A DNA stretch of 42,230 nt from Deltaproteobacteria bacterium (GTDB taxonomy: Bacteria; Desulfobacterota; Syntrophia; Syntrophales; UBA5619): NCBI GenBank assembly GCA_021817825.1, contig JAKAFS010000027.1, positions 1-42,230 on the forward strand, written 5' to 3'. Below the pieces are notes generated by a model that had not been told where the DNA came from, did not search any database, and worked only from the letters and a program-made list of their open reading frames with translations. Below, piece by piece: positions 16,759 through 26,700 of this stretch. The position numbers and the translations under genes are program-made. The first letter of the stretch is position 1, and every line of letters begins with the position of its first letter.

Positions 16759-17736
16759 TCAGGAGCCGCCAATTCCCGGCGCTTTGAGCCTGGACCGCAG
16801 GCCTTCGATCTCGGCGGCTTGAATCTCCAGAAGTTTATGAGCCTTTTGCAACTCAATTTCTTTTTGCTTGCGTTCGGTGATGTCGTTAAGGACCCCCAGG
16901 ATGGCGGGTTGCCCGTCAAAGAGGACGGGCATCGGCCTGGAAACCACGGTGATCACCGTTTCGTCCCTGCGCCGGATATTCATTTCCAGGGGAGGAAAGG
17001 AAGCCTTCTCCTCGATCATCAACCGCCTTTGCTTTTCAAGCGTATCGATGAGTTCGGGAGGAACGAATTCCAGCAGGGGCTTGCCGAGGATTTCCTCCTG
17101 CGCAGAGAGCCGAAAGAGGGTCAGAAAGGCCGGATTGACGTAAACGAAGCGGCCGCGAATCTCCACATAAATGGCGATCGGCAGATTTTCGATCAGCAGT
17201 CGATGCTTTTCTTCACTCTCCCGCAGGTTTTCTTCCGCCCGCCGGCGTTCGGTGATATCGCGGGATACCCCGTGCAAACTGACGAGCGCCCCCTGAGCAT
17301 CGCGGATGCCGTTGAGGATCGTCTCCAGCCAGCGTGTCGAACCGTCTTTGTGACGGTACTCCAGGGCGATGGTCACCGCCCGTTCCGGCTCGTCGCCGCC
17401 CCCTTGAACATCGTTGGTCAGTTCCCTGGTCAGCGTTTCTATGGCCAGAGACAACGATTCGGGGGTCAGTTGCTCCGGAAGGGTTTGCACCATGCGTTCC
17501 TCCTGGCTGAACCCCAGGACCTTTTCAACAGAAGGGCTGACATAGAGGGTGCGCAGCTCCAGATCGGTGATCCAAAGGATATCGGACATCTTTTCGGAAA
17601 GGAGCTTGTATTCTTTTTCGCTTTGCCGCAAAAGCCCCTCGGTCTGCCGGCGTTGGACCTCCGCCTGCTCCAGTACCCGGATTCGCTGCCGCATTTCTTC
17701 CAAGGACGGTTCACTGCTCGTGGCTGGAGTGGTCAT
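16759..17736 (-). CDS. PAS-domain protein without output domain
   Basis: A 325-residue protein with two PAS/PAC units. The first covers about 45-170 (ILWITDLELRTLYVSPSVEKVLGF ... VSLHGVSRDITERRRAEENL); the second covers about 175-300 (LPIAIYVEIRGRFVYVNPAFLTLF ... GVLNDITERKQKEIE). A C-terminal coiled coil (KAHKLLEIQAAEIEGLRSRLK) then stops. Such coiled coils usually lead into a histidine kinase, GGDEF or sigma54 AAA+ domain, and none follows here. The start at 17736 is the last ATG before conserved sequence; upstream frame to 17892 is open but has no ribosome site. It could be a truncated sensor or a stand-alone PAS adaptor. Confidence 0.8.
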   Translation of the reverse strand: MTTPATSSEPSLEEMRQRIRVLEQAEVQRRQTEGLLRQSEKEYKLLSEKMSDILWITDLELRTLYVSPSVEKVLGFSQEERMVQTLPEQLTPESLSLAIETLTRELTNDVQGGGDEPERAVTIALEYRHKDGSTRWLETILNGIRDAQGALVSLHGVSRDITERRRAEENLRESEEKHRLLIENLPIAIYVEIRGRFVYVNPAFLTLFRLSAQEEILGKPLLEFVPPELIDTLEKQRRLMIEEKASFPPLEMNIRRRDETVITVVSRPMPVLFDGQPAILGVLNDITERKQKEIELQKAHKLLEIQAAEIEGLRSRLKAPGIGGS

Positions 17737-18135
17737 TGCATCACCGGAAAAGAATCGTTTCGACTGCCGCCCCCGGGAGAACCCGATGCTTCCGGTCACC
17801 GGAGGCGTGGTCGGTCTTTTTGCCACCATCGAAAGTTGAGCGGCAAACAAAGAGGTTTTCGCCGCACCGCATCCTACCGGCGCGCTCTTCATAGGCCCCG
17901 ATTCGCGATCCTGACAATATCCTCTTTTTGAGGTTTTTCAAATCAAAATGCGGCTGTGATTTGAGGAGGATAAAAAAAGCGCTCCGGCAAGTCAAGGTCT
18001 TTTGTGCCCCCGGTTTCACGCGTTTCCGCAGGCGCGGCTCGGCCAAGGAGTCAAACCCGCGGCAGACGCCGGCACTGCGGGAACGACGGCGGGCGGCATG
18101 GCCTTCGCCTCGATCGGGGTCCTCCAGGCGCCGAT

Positions 18136-19769
18136 TCAGGCCGCCTGGTGCTCCCGACCGCTCTTTTCCAGGTAGTATTCGTAGTGGCCGTCGTAAATCC
18201 GCATCTGGCCGTGATCGATCTCGAAGACCCGGTTGACGAGGCAGCGCAGGAAATGGCGGTCGTGGCTGACGAGGACCACCGTGCCGGAGAAGTTCTGTAA
18301 GGCGGCCAGCAGCGTCTCCCGGGACTGGATGTCGAGGTGGTTGGTCGGCTCGTCGAGGATGAGCAGGTTGATCGGCTGCACCAGCATCGTGGCCAGGACC
18401 ACCCGGCTCTTCTCGCCGCCGGAAAGACAGTCGATCTTTTTGTAGATGTCGTCTCCCTGAAAGAGAAAGGCGGCGCAGAGATTGCGCAACGTGCCGAGAT
18501 GGGCCTGGGGCATGGCGTCCTGGACCGTGTCCAGGACGGTCTTCCGGGGATCGAGGATGTCCATGGCATGCTGGGAGAAATAGCCGGGAAAGACGTTGGC
18601 CCCCAGGGTCAGGCTGCCCGCCGTCGGCTCCGCCTGACCCGCCAGGACCTTCAGGAAGGTGGATTTGCCGGCGCCGTTGACGCCGACCACGGCGATCTTC
18701 TCCTGACGGCGGATCGTCCCGGTGATCCCGCCGAAGACCGATTTTTCGCCGCCGTCGGGACGGGGCCAGGTCTTGCCCAGGGCCTCGATCCGGACCACGT
18801 CGTCGCCGCTGCGCGGCGGTTCGGCAAACTCGAATTTGATGGACCGCTGTTCGGCCGGGATCTCGATCCGTTCGATCTTGGCGATCTTCTTGACCCGTGA
18901 CTGCACCTGGGAGGCATGGGAGGCCCGGGCCGCAAAGCGGGCGATGAACTCCTCCTCCTTGGCCAGCATCTCCTGCTGGCGGCGGTGGCTGGCCAGGAGC
19001 TGTTCCCGCCGGATCTCCCGTTCCCTGAGGTAAAATCGTAGTTGCCGCTGTAGGTGGTGATCGTCCGGTTCGCCACCTCGACGATGCGGTTCACGACCCG
19101 GTTCATGAATTCCCGGTCGTGGCTGGTCATCAAAAGAGCGCCCTTGAAGGAGCCCGAAAGCCACTCCTCCAGCCAGATGATCGACTCCACGTCCAGGTGG
19201 TTGGTGGGCTCGTCGAGGAGGAGGACATCGGGGTTGAGGGAGAGGATCTTGGCCAGGGCGATCCGCATCTTCCAGCCGCCGCTGAAGGACTCGACCGGCT
19301 GGTGGTAATCCTCCGGTCCGATCCCGAGGCCCGTCAGGATGAGCTGGGCGCGGCTTTCCAGATCGTAGCCGCCGCGGTGCTCGAACTCGGACTGGAGGTT
19401 GCCGTAGCGCTCCAGAAGGTCAGCCAGGGCATCGGCTTCCATGGGCGACCCCATGGCCGCTTCCATTTCCCGGATCTGCCGGCCCAGTTCCACGACCGCC
19501 TCGGAGGCGGACATGACCTCGGACAGGGCCGAACGGCCGGACATGGCGCCCACATCCTGGGAAAAGTACCCGCAGACCACGTTGCGGGCCTTGGTGATCT
19601 CCCCGCTGTCGAACTCCTCTTCGCCCATGATGAGGCGAAAGATGCTGGTTTTGCCGGCGCCGTTGGGCCCCACCAGGCCGCTCCGGCTGCCGGGCAGGAT
19701 CTGAAAACTGGCCTCCCGAAAGAGAATCTGGGGACCGTACTGTTTGCCAATACCGCTAAAATGGATCAT
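18136..19769 (-). pseudogene. ABC-F family ATPase, frameshifted
   Basis: A tandem ABC-F ATPase (ribosome-associated translation factor or antibiotic-resistance type) in two frames. The first half, from ATG at 19769, has Walker A GPNGAGKTS, SFSGGWKMRIALAKIL and LLLDEPTNHLD, and reaches TYSGNYDF. The frame then fails: after the codon for Phe the sequence is GATTTTACC, and one more T (five rather than four) would restore YLREREIRREQ. The rest continues in a second frame with the linker, GVNGAGKST, LSGGEKSRVVLATML and DEPTNHLD, to a TGA at 18136. The T-run is at 19032-19035. Causes are a real mutation, a homopolymer sequencing error or -1 slippage on TTTT. Confidence 0.88.
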
Positions 19770-19970
19770 AAGGTGCGAACCGCCTTGTTAAAGTGCCTTG
19801 CTGAAGTGGCCGGTCAAAGTGGCGGATGGCTAACACATCCGGGAGGCGGCTGCAAGACAATTCACGGGGACCGTCGGCGGCAGGCGAACCACCCTGCGGT
19901 ATCGTTGGTCTGTCGCCGGGTTCGGCATCCGGCAGACCACAGGTCATGGGCCCGGGCCTCATGCCCCACG

Positions 19971-22010
19971 CTATCGGCCCTTTGCGGCAGGATCGGGTCC
20001 ACCCGGCGCCGCGGCGTCCATCCCGGCCGGGGGGTTGAAAGAGTCGAGAAAGGACCGGATCCGGCCGGCCGTCTCGGCGCCGATCCCCTCGACCTGCTGT
20101 AGGTCGGCAAGCGAGGCCGATTGGATCCGCTTCACATCGCCGAAAAAGGTCAGAAGTGCCCTGCGGCGCGTGGCGCCGATTCCCGGGATCCGGTCCACGA
20201 GGGAACGGAGATCCTCTTTTTCCTTCACCTTCCGGTAGTAGGAAACGGCGAAGCGGTGGGCCTCGTCCCGGATTCGTTGCAAGAGAAAGAGGGCCGCGGG
20301 CCAGCGGGAGAGATAGACGGGGTCCTTGCGGCCGGGCAGGAAAACCCGGTCCTCCCCCTTGCCGGGGGTGTCGGCGCGGCGGAAACGCCCCTTGCCCCGG
20401 GAGGCGCCGGCGACGGCTTCCCCCTCCGGAGACGGTTCAGGGAGCCCCGGCTCGCCAACGGAGGGGTCCCCCCTCTCCCCGCCAGCGGGAAGAGGGGCCG
20501 GCCAATCCGCGGCGGTCTTTCGATCAGGCGTCTCCGGGTCATCCCGCTCCTTGGCCAGGGCAATCACCTCCACCTCTGCGACGGCCAGGTCCTTCAGGAC
20601 GGCCAGGGCGACGCCCAACTGTCCCTTGCCTCCGTCTACCATAATCAGATCGGGAAGATTTTCCCCGCTTTCGTAACGCCGTTTGAGCACCTCGTACATC
20701 ATGGCGTAATCGTCGGCGCCGGGAACGGTCCGGATCCGGAAGCGGCGGTAGCCGTCCTTAAAAGGCAGGCCGGCGACAAAGGCGACCAGCGATCCCACGG
20801 CATATTGCCCGCCGATGTTGGAGATATCGAAACACTCGATGCGGTTGGGGATGCGGTGCAGTTTGAGCTTCTCGGCCAGGAGCGGCAGGGCCGTCTCCGG
20901 ACGATCGGCGGCCAGGCGGGCGGTGCGCAAGGCGCTCTCGGCGTTCCTTATGGCAATCCCGAGCAGGGCCAGTGTTTCGCCCCGTTTCGGCGTCACGATG
21001 GCGACCCCCCTCCCCCGTTTTTCCGAGAGCCAGTCGGCGAGCACCGCTTCGTCCTCCAGCGCCTCGGGGATGACGATCTCGTCGGGAACATCGGCAACGC
21101 CGTCGTAATAACGCGCCAGCAGGGAAGAGAGGATCTCGGCGGTCTCGGCCCGCAGCCGGATCAGGGGAAAAACCTTCTGGCCGATGACCCGGCCGCTGCG
21201 GACGAAGAGGGCGGAGATCTGCGTCTGGTCCTCTTCCCGGAAGAGGCCGAAGACATCGCGATTTTTGCCCGTCGCCGAGACGATCCGCTGTTTTTCGATC
21301 GTTGCTTCGACGGCCGCGATCCGGTCCCGCAGGGCGGCGGCCTCCTCGAAGCGCAGGGCGTCGGCGGCCGCGTTCATCCGGTCGCGCAGATCGCCGATCA
21401 GCGCCCGCTCCCGGCCCTCCAGAAAGGCGATCCCGTCCCTGACCAGCCGTTCGTAGGCGTCGGCCTCGATCCGGCCGACGCAGGGAGCGGTGCAGCGGCC
21501 GATCTCGTATTCCAGGCAGGGCCGGCGGCGGCCCTGTAGCTCCTGATCCCGGCAGCTGCGAAGGGGGAAAATCGTCTGGAGAAAGCGGAGGGTCTCCCGG
21601 GCGGCGCCCGAGGAGGGATAGGGACCGAAATAGCGGGCGCCGTCCTTTTTCGGGCGCCGGACGAGCTGAAAGCGGGCATAGGGCTCCGCAGGATCGATCC
21701 GGATCTGATAGTAGGATTTGTCGTCGCGAAAATCGACGTTGTACCGGGGACGGTACTCCTTGATCAGGTTGTTCTCAAGGATCAGGGCTTCCTTTTCCGT
21801 CTCCGTGATGATGAACTCCACATCTCGGATCCGGGAGACGAGAAAGGGGATCATCGCCCGGCTGTCGGTCCTGGCGAAATAGGCCCGGATGCGGGCCCGG
21901 AGATTCCGGGCCTTCCCCACGTAGAGGATCTCGCCTTCCTGGGCCTTCATCAGGTAGACCCCCGGATTTTTGGGGGCATGCCTGACCTTTGCGTCCAGAT
22001 CGCCGTCCAT
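19971..22010 (-). CDS. uvrC: UvrABC excinuclease subunit C
   Basis: A 679-residue nucleotide-excision-repair nuclease. Domains in order: GIY-YIG endonuclease (GVYLMKAQEGEILYVGKARNLRARI, residues about 18-40), a cysteine-containing segment (RPCLEYEIGRCTAPCVG), a UVR helix pair (DALRFEEAAALRDRIAAVE), an RNase H-like endonuclease domain (IECFDISNIGGQYAVGSLV...), and C-terminal helix-hairpin-helix repeats (DRIPGIGATRRRALLTFFG, VEGIGAETAGRI). An insertion of about 55 residues, rich in Pro, Gly and Glu, interrupts the conserved ALAKER...GKGEDRVFLPGRKDP region near residues 490-545; it contains an inverted repeat in the DNA. The gene follows the S1-protein gene by 14 bp. Confidence 0.96.
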   Translation of the reverse strand: MDGDLDAKVRHAPKNPGVYLMKAQEGEILYVGKARNLRARIRAYFARTDSRAMIPFLVSRIRDVEFIITETEKEALILENNLIKEYRPRYNVDFRDDKSYYQIRIDPAEPYARFQLVRRPKKDGARYFGPYPSSGAARETLRFLQTIFPLRSCRDQELQGRRRPCLEYEIGRCTAPCVGRIEADAYERLVRDGIAFLEGRERALIGDLRDRMNAAADALRFEEAAALRDRIAAVEATIEKQRIVSATGKNRDVFGLFREEDQTQISALFVRSGRVIGQKVFPLIRLRAETAEILSSLLARYYDGVADVPDEIVIPEALEDEAVLADWLSEKRGRGVAIVTPKRGETLALLGIAIRNAESALRTARLAADRPETALPLLAEKLKLHRIPNRIECFDISNIGGQYAVGSLVAFVAGLPFKDGYRRFRIRTVPGADDYAMMYEVLKRRYESGENLPDLIMVDGGKGQLGVALAVLKDLAVAEVEVIALAKERDDPETPDRKTAADWPAPLPAGGERGDPSVGEPGLPEPSPEGEAVAGASRGKGRFRRADTPGKGEDRVFLPGRKDPVYLSRWPAALFLLQRIRDEAHRFAVSYYRKVKEKEDLRSLVDRIPGIGATRRRALLTFFGDVKRIQSASLADLQQVEGIGAETAGRIRSFLDSFNPPAGMDAAAPGGPDPAAKGR
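20470..20497. repeat. Palindromic insertion inside uvrC
   Basis: CCCCTCTCCCCGC and GCGGGAAGAGGGG form a 13-bp stem with one mismatch and a 2-base loop, inside the coding sequence. The translated region (near residues 490-545) reads LPAGGERGDPS...PEPSPEGE, the kind of peptide written by small dispersed GC-rich palindromes in other genomes, comparable to the palindromic elements seen within Rickettsia genes. Another copy is not present in this window. Confidence 0.65.
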
Positions 22011-22024
22011 CGATTTTCGGACCG

Positions 22025-23230
22025 TTATTTCTTCGCCTTACCGCTCAGGGTCTTTTGCAGGGCATCGCCGAGGGAGCCGAACGAGCCGGGGGCCTTGCCC
22101 ACATACTGCTGGAAGTCCTCGATTTCCTCAGCTTTTTCCTCTTCAGCCGCATCCAGCGGCACCAGGGAAATGCGTTTGCCTTCCCGGTCGATCTTTTCGA
22201 TCTTCACCGCAATGCTCTCCCCTTCCTTCAGGACCTCGGAGGGATGGGTGATCCGCTTCCCCTTGCCGATCCGGGAGATGTGGATCAGGCCGTCCACTCC
22301 GGGCGTCAGGGTCACGAAGGCGCCGAACTTGGTCAGCCGGGCCACGGTTCCCGTGAAAGACGATCCTTCGGGATGTTCCGCGACGGCGCGGTCCCAGGGA
22401 TCGGGCAGGTTCGAACGGAGGCTCAGAGAAACCCGGTTGGCATCCCAATCCAGCTTCAGGATGACCGCATCGACTTCCTGGCCGACGGTCAGCCGCTCGC
22501 CGATATCGGTGATATGCTCCCAGGCGATCTCGGAAATGGGAATCAGGGCCTGAATACCGCCGAGCTCGACGAAGGCGCCGAACTTCTGGATGGAAACGAC
22601 CGTCCCCTTCACGAGCATGCCCTCTTTGAGCGACTGCTTCAGGTTCTCCTTCAGCTTGGCCTGCTCCTCTTCAAGGATCGCCCGGTGGGAAAGGATGACG
22701 TTGCGGCCCCGCTCCCCGAACTCGATGATCTTGAAGGAGAGACGCTGCCCCACCCAGTCGGCCGGGGTGGCGATGCGAAAGAGCCCCATCTGGGAGAAGG
22801 GGCAGAAGCCGCGGGTATCGCCGGCGACCTTGATCTCGAAACCGCCCTTGACTTCCCGCGCGACCTGCCCTTCCACCGGGATGCCGCCCTTGAAGGCGTC
22901 CTCAAGAAAGGCGCGGCCCGCCTCGCCGGCGGCGACCTTGGTCGTGAAGAGCTTTTCATTGTGCTGGGACGACAGGAAATAGGCCTTGACGGCCTGCCCT
23001 TCCTGCACGGTCAGATTGCCTTCCTTGTCGAGAAATTCCTTGCGATCCAGATATCCCTCGTGCTTGCCGCCCACATCGATGAAAACCCATTCCGGCGTGA
23101 TCTTCACGATCAGCGCCTCGACGCGCTGTCCCGGTTTCAGCCAGCCGCGGTCGGGTTCGCTTTCGGCGAACAGTTCGGCAAAACTCTTTTCGCCGCCATC
23201 CTCTTCCATTGTTTGATTGTTTTCGTCCAT
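22025..23230 (-). CDS. S1 RNA-binding domain protein (short RpsA-like)
   Basis: A 401-residue protein with about four S1 domains: GQRVEALIVKITPEWVFIDVGGKHEGYL, then a less conserved second, then MLVKGTVVSIQKFGAFVELGGIQALIPISE and SFTGTVARLTKFGAFVTLTPGVDGLIHISR. It is shorter than typical six-domain ribosomal protein S1 (about 550 residues), so it is either a reduced S1 or a paralogue. The start is ATG at 23230 with GAGGGAGA upstream; the open frame back to a TTG at 23341 overlaps the folate gene end. It lies between the folate cyclo-ligase and uvrC. Confidence 0.9.
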   Translation of the reverse strand: MDENNQTMEEDGGEKSFAELFAESEPDRGWLKPGQRVEALIVKITPEWVFIDVGGKHEGYLDRKEFLDKEGNLTVQEGQAVKAYFLSSQHNEKLFTTKVAAGEAGRAFLEDAFKGGIPVEGQVAREVKGGFEIKVAGDTRGFCPFSQMGLFRIATPADWVGQRLSFKIIEFGERGRNVILSHRAILEEEQAKLKENLKQSLKEGMLVKGTVVSIQKFGAFVELGGIQALIPISEIAWEHITDIGERLTVGQEVDAVILKLDWDANRVSLSLRSNLPDPWDRAVAEHPEGSSFTGTVARLTKFGAFVTLTPGVDGLIHISRIGKGKRITHPSEVLKEGESIAVKIEKIDREGKRISLVPLDAAEEEKAEEIEDFQQYVGKAPGSFGSLGDALQKTLSGKAKK

Positions 23231-23286
23231 GGTCTCCCTCATGCAAATAAAATGTTCGGCATCTTGCCCTGATCCCTGGTTCCCTG

Positions 23287-23907
23287 TCAAGGGCAAATCG
23301 GCGGTCGGACCCTTTCGCCATCCGGAACCGTCTTCCTGCAAATCGGGACGATCGTTTCTTTTTCCGTCACGATCCGGTCCACCGGAACGTCATGGGGCGC
23401 CGCCGGGATCTCCGGCACGATCTGGCAGGCAAAGGCTACCCCGATCTTCGCCGCCTGCGGCACCTGGGGCAAAAAGCGGTCGTAATAGCCGCCGCCGTAG
23501 CCGATCCGGTACCCCCGCCGGTCGAAGGCCGCGGCAGGAACGATCACCGCGTCGATCTCCGCCTGCGGAACCGGCCGCAGCCGATCGGCCTTCGGGGCCC
23601 GGATTCCGTAGTGACCGGGTTCCAGTTCGTCGAAGGCATCGATTCGGCAGGCGGTCAGTTCCCGCCCATCCGGCCGACAGTGGGGCACCACGATCCGTTT
23701 TCCCGCCGCCCAGCCCCGGAGGAGGAGGCGGTCTATCCGGACCTCGCTCGCAAAGCTGAGGTAGACCATCACCGTCGCCGCCCGCCGGATCTCGTCGAGT
23801 CCAACCAGCCGCTCCACGATGATCCGGCTCTTCGCTTCGATCTCCGTCGCCGCGAGACCGTCTCTCTGGCAAAGTGCCTGCCTGCGAATATCACCCTTGC
23901 CGACCAT
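23287..23907 (-). CDS. 5-formyltetrahydrofolate cyclo-ligase
   Basis: A 206-residue enzyme converting 5-formyl-THF to 5,10-methenyl-THF with ATP, a folate salvage step. The signature VIVPAAAFDRRGYRIGYGGGYYDRFLP lies at about 120-146, with an N-terminal KxxxR-type segment (KGDIRRQALCQRDGL). In E. coli the homologous gene (ygfA/fau) sits directly after the 6S RNA; here it is far from the 6S gene and stands with the S1 and uvrC genes. Confidence 0.94.
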   Translation of the reverse strand: MVGKGDIRRQALCQRDGLAATEIEAKSRIIVERLVGLDEIRRAATVMVYLSFASEVRIDRLLLRGWAAGKRIVVPHCRPDGRELTACRIDAFDELEPGHYGIRAPKADRLRPVPQAEIDAVIVPAAAFDRRGYRIGYGGGYYDRFLPQVPQAAKIGVAFACQIVPEIPAAPHDVPVDRIVTEKETIVPICRKTVPDGERVRPPICP

Positions 23908-24128
23908 GCCCGCTCTGTTCCCCCTCCCTACCCGGCTTCCGCGAACCGCGATGCCGCGGATCGCGAAACCGACCGCTATCGTTTCATCTTGTCATAATTT
24001 AACCGCAATCACAAGAATCCCTGCCATGTCATTATCCTACCACCTCTCAACCCCTATTGCCTTTTTAAGTTTTGTGTGCCAGCATTGCCTTGCAGTTGTC
24101 CCTTAAACCATGACAAGGAGAACATTAC

Positions 24129-24422
24129 ATGAAAAAAGCATTTATGTCCGCCACCATTGCCGTTTTCACCCTAGTACTGACGCTTTCCAGCGGGATTATG
24201 GCTTCCCAGGCGGCAGAAACGAAGACAGAAAAAGGGCAAAAGGCCAATGAACGCACAACGGAGAAAGACGCGGGAGAAAAGCTGATCCAGACGGGCAAGC
24301 AGGTGTTGGAAGAAGGCAAAAAGGCGAACGACGCGACGATGATCAAGAATGGCCAACTGATGATCCAGCAGGGACAGATGATGAAGGACGGAACCATGGG
24401 TGCAAAAGACAATAAAAAATAG
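24129..24422 (+). CDS. Small secreted hydrophilic protein (unknown)
   Basis: A 97-residue protein with a signal peptide (MKKAFMSATIAVFTLVLTL, cleavage near ASQAAET). The mature part is Lys/Glu/Gln-rich and repetitive, with Gly recurring about every seven residues (LIQTGKQVLEEGKKANDATMI KNGQLMIQQGQMMKDG). It may form an amphipathic helix. AAGGAG lies upstream of the ATG. No family is recognised. It sits alone on the plus strand between two minus-strand DNA repair genes. Confidence 0.75.
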   Translation: MKKAFMSATIAVFTLVLTLSSGIMASQAAETKTEKGQKANERTTEKDAGEKLIQTGKQVLEEGKKANDATMIKNGQLMIQQGQMMKDGTMGAKDNKK

Positions 24423-24529
24423 AGTCATCGACAGTCACTGCCATTCCGCTGCTGGCAACCTAACAAAGGAGGGCTGGCCGATGGGCAGGGAACCGATCTG
24501 AGCCATCTTCGGCTCGTTCAACGGAGCCC

Positions 24530-26536
24530 CTATCCCTGTCCACCCATTTCCAGCATCAGCTTCGAGAGGTCGCGAATCTTGTCGCGCAGCTCTGCCGCCT
24601 TTTCGAATTCCAGTTCCTTGGCGGCCTGCTTCATTTCTTCTTTCAATTTCCGGATCACGACGGACAGCTCCTTCTCCGTGCCGTAGGCGGCGGCCGCTTC
24701 CGAGACCGTCTCCGGGACGGTCACATAGTCGGCCTCGTAGATCGAGCCCAAAACATGGCGGATCTCGCTCCGAATGCTCTCCGGCGTGATCCCGTGCTCT
24801 TCGTTGTACTTTGCCTGCAACTGACGGCGCCGTTTCGTCACGTCGAGGCAGGTCTTGAGCGAGGCGGTCATGACGTCGGCGTACATGATCACCTTCCCCT
24901 CCACGTTCCGGGCCGCCCGGCCGCTCGTCTGGATGAGGGAACGTTCGGAACGGAGGAACCCCTCCTTGTCGGCATCGAGGATCGCCACCAGCGAAACCTC
25001 CGGGATGTCCAGCCCTTCGCGCAGGAGGTTGACGCCGACCAGGACGTCGAACTCGCCGGACCGCAGATCGCGGATGATGTCCACCCGCTCCAGGGTGTGA
25101 ACATCGGAATGGAGATACTTGACCCGGACGCCGAGCCCGGCATAGTAGGAGGTCAGGTTTTCCGCCATCCGCTTGGTCAGCGTCGTCACGAGCACCCGCT
25201 CGCCCTTGGCCGCCCGGTCCCGGATTTCGCCGAGCAGGTCGTCCACCTGGCCCGCCACGGGTTTGATGACGATCTCGGGATCCATGAGCCCCGTGGGCCG
25301 GATGATCTGCTCCACCACCTGCCCCCCGGCCCGCTCCAGCTCGAATGTCGCCGGCGTCGCCGAGACGTAGATCCGCTGGTGGCCGAAGGCCTCGTACTCG
25401 TCGAAACGGAGCGGCCGGTTGTCCAGCGCCGAGGGGAGACGAAAGCCGTAATTGACGAGCGTCTCCTTGCGCGACCGGTCCCCTTTGTACATCGCACTGA
25501 GCTGCGGCAGGGTGGCATGGCTCTCGTCGATGAAGATCAGGGCGTCCTTGGGGAAATACTCCATCAGCGTCGGCGGCGGCTCGCCGGGCTTGCGGCCCGT
25601 CAGGTGGCGAGAGTAGTTCTCGATCCCCGAACAGTAGCCCATCTCCTCCATCATCTCGATGTCGAAATGGGTCCGCTGTTCCAGCCGCTGGGCCTCCAGG
25701 AGCTTGTTCTCCGCCTGGAGCGCCCGGAGCCGCTCTCCTAACTCCTCCCGGATCGCGGCGACCGCTCTTTTGAGGTTCTCCTTCGTCGTCACGTAATGGC
25801 TGCCCGGGTAGACCGCCGTCCGCCGGAGACTTTCGAGCCTCTTGCCGCGCAACGGATCGATAAGGGAGATCGCCTCCACCGTATCGCCGAAGAGTTCCAC
25901 CCGGATGGCCTGCTCCTCCTCATAGGGAGGGAAGATCTCGATCACATCGCCCCGCACCCGGAAGGTCCCGCGGTGGAAATCGATATCGTTGCGTTCGTAC
26001 TGGATCTCCACAAGACGGGCGAGGATCTCATCCCGTGAGATCTCCATTCCGGTTTCGAGGAGGAGCAGCATCCCCTGGTAGGCCTCCGGCGATCCCAAGC
26101 CGTAGATGCAGGAGACGCTGGCGACGATGATCACGTCCCGCCGTTCCAGGAGATAATGGGTCGCGGCATGGCGGAGTTTGTCGATCTCCTCGTTGATCGC
26201 CGAGTCCTTCTCGATGTAGGTGTCCGTGCTGGGGATGTAGGCTTCCGGCTGGTAGTAGTCGTAATAGCTGACGAAATAGGCGACGGCCGCGTCGGGGAAG
26301 AGGGCCTTGAACTCCCCGTACAGCTGGGCCGCCAGGGTCTTGTTGTGGGCAATGATCAGGGCGGGCCGGTTGACGGCGGCAATGACATTCGCCATCGTGA
26401 AGGTCTTTCCCGACCCGGTCACCCCGAGCAGGACCTGGTGCGCCTCCCCCCTCTCCAGCCCGGCGACGAGCCGGGCGATGGCCTGCGGCTGATCGCCCTG
26501 CGGCGCGTACTCGCTGACCAGTTGAAACGTCCCCAT
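24530..26536 (-). CDS. uvrB: UvrABC excinuclease subunit B
   Basis: A 668-residue damage-loading helicase of nucleotide-excision repair. Walker A VTGSGKTF, the beta-hairpin [16 protein letters not shown], the [11 protein letters not shown] motif, the [11 protein letters not shown] and [14 protein letters not shown]-type helicase motifs, and a C-terminal UVR motif ([18 protein letters not shown]) that pairs with UvrC are all present. I start at the ATG at 26536 ([11 protein letters not shown]), which has GGAGGTG upstream; the frame back to 26569 is not needed. It lies about 2.5 kb from uvrC, though not in one operon. Confidence 0.96.
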   Translation of the reverse strand: MGTFQLVSEYAPQGDQPQAIARLVAGLERGEAHQVLLGVTGSGKTFTMANVIAAVNRPALIIAHNKTLAAQLYGEFKALFPDAAVAYFVSYYDYYQPEAYIPSTDTYIEKDSAINEEIDKLRHAATHYLLERRDVIIVASVSCIYGLGSPEAYQGMLLLLETGMEISRDEILARLVEIQYERNDIDFHRGTFRVRGDVIEIFPPYEEEQAIRVELFGDTVEAISLIDPLRGKRLESLRRTAVYPGSHYVTTKENLKRAVAAIREELGERLRALQAENKLLEAQRLEQRTHFDIEMMEEMGYCSGIENYSRHLTGRKPGEPPPTLMEYFPKDALIFIDESHATLPQLSAMYKGDRSRKETLVNYGFRLPSALDNRPLRFDEYEAFGHQRIYVSATPATFELERAGGQVVEQIIRPTGLMDPEIVIKPVAGQVDDLLGEIRDRAAKGERVLVTTLTKRMAENLTSYYAGLGVRVKYLHSDVHTLERVDIIRDLRSGEFDVLVGVNLLREGLDIPEVSLVAILDADKEGFLRSERSLIQTSGRAARNVEGKVIMYADVMTASLKTCLDVTKRRRQLQAKYNEEHGITPESIRSEIRHVLGSIYEADYVTVPETVSEAAAAYGTEKELSVVIRKLKEEMKQAAKELEFEKAAELRDKIRDLSKLMLEMGGQG

Positions 26537-26700
26537 GCCCCCACCTCCCGATCGGACAGTCTGGCACAATTCCCCGGAGCTGGCAAGGGCACCGGGAAGG
26601 AATCCTTTGATTGATATGGATATGAATCTGTTTTACGGCAAAGCGACAAGTAGATTCTAGAACAAATGGGTGCAATAGGTTTGCAGACCAGGCAAAGACG

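Noticed and set aside
19971-26536. uvrB and uvrC as a repair operon
   Set aside because: They are about 2.5 kb apart with a plus-strand gene and two unrelated genes between them, so they are neighbours rather than one operon.
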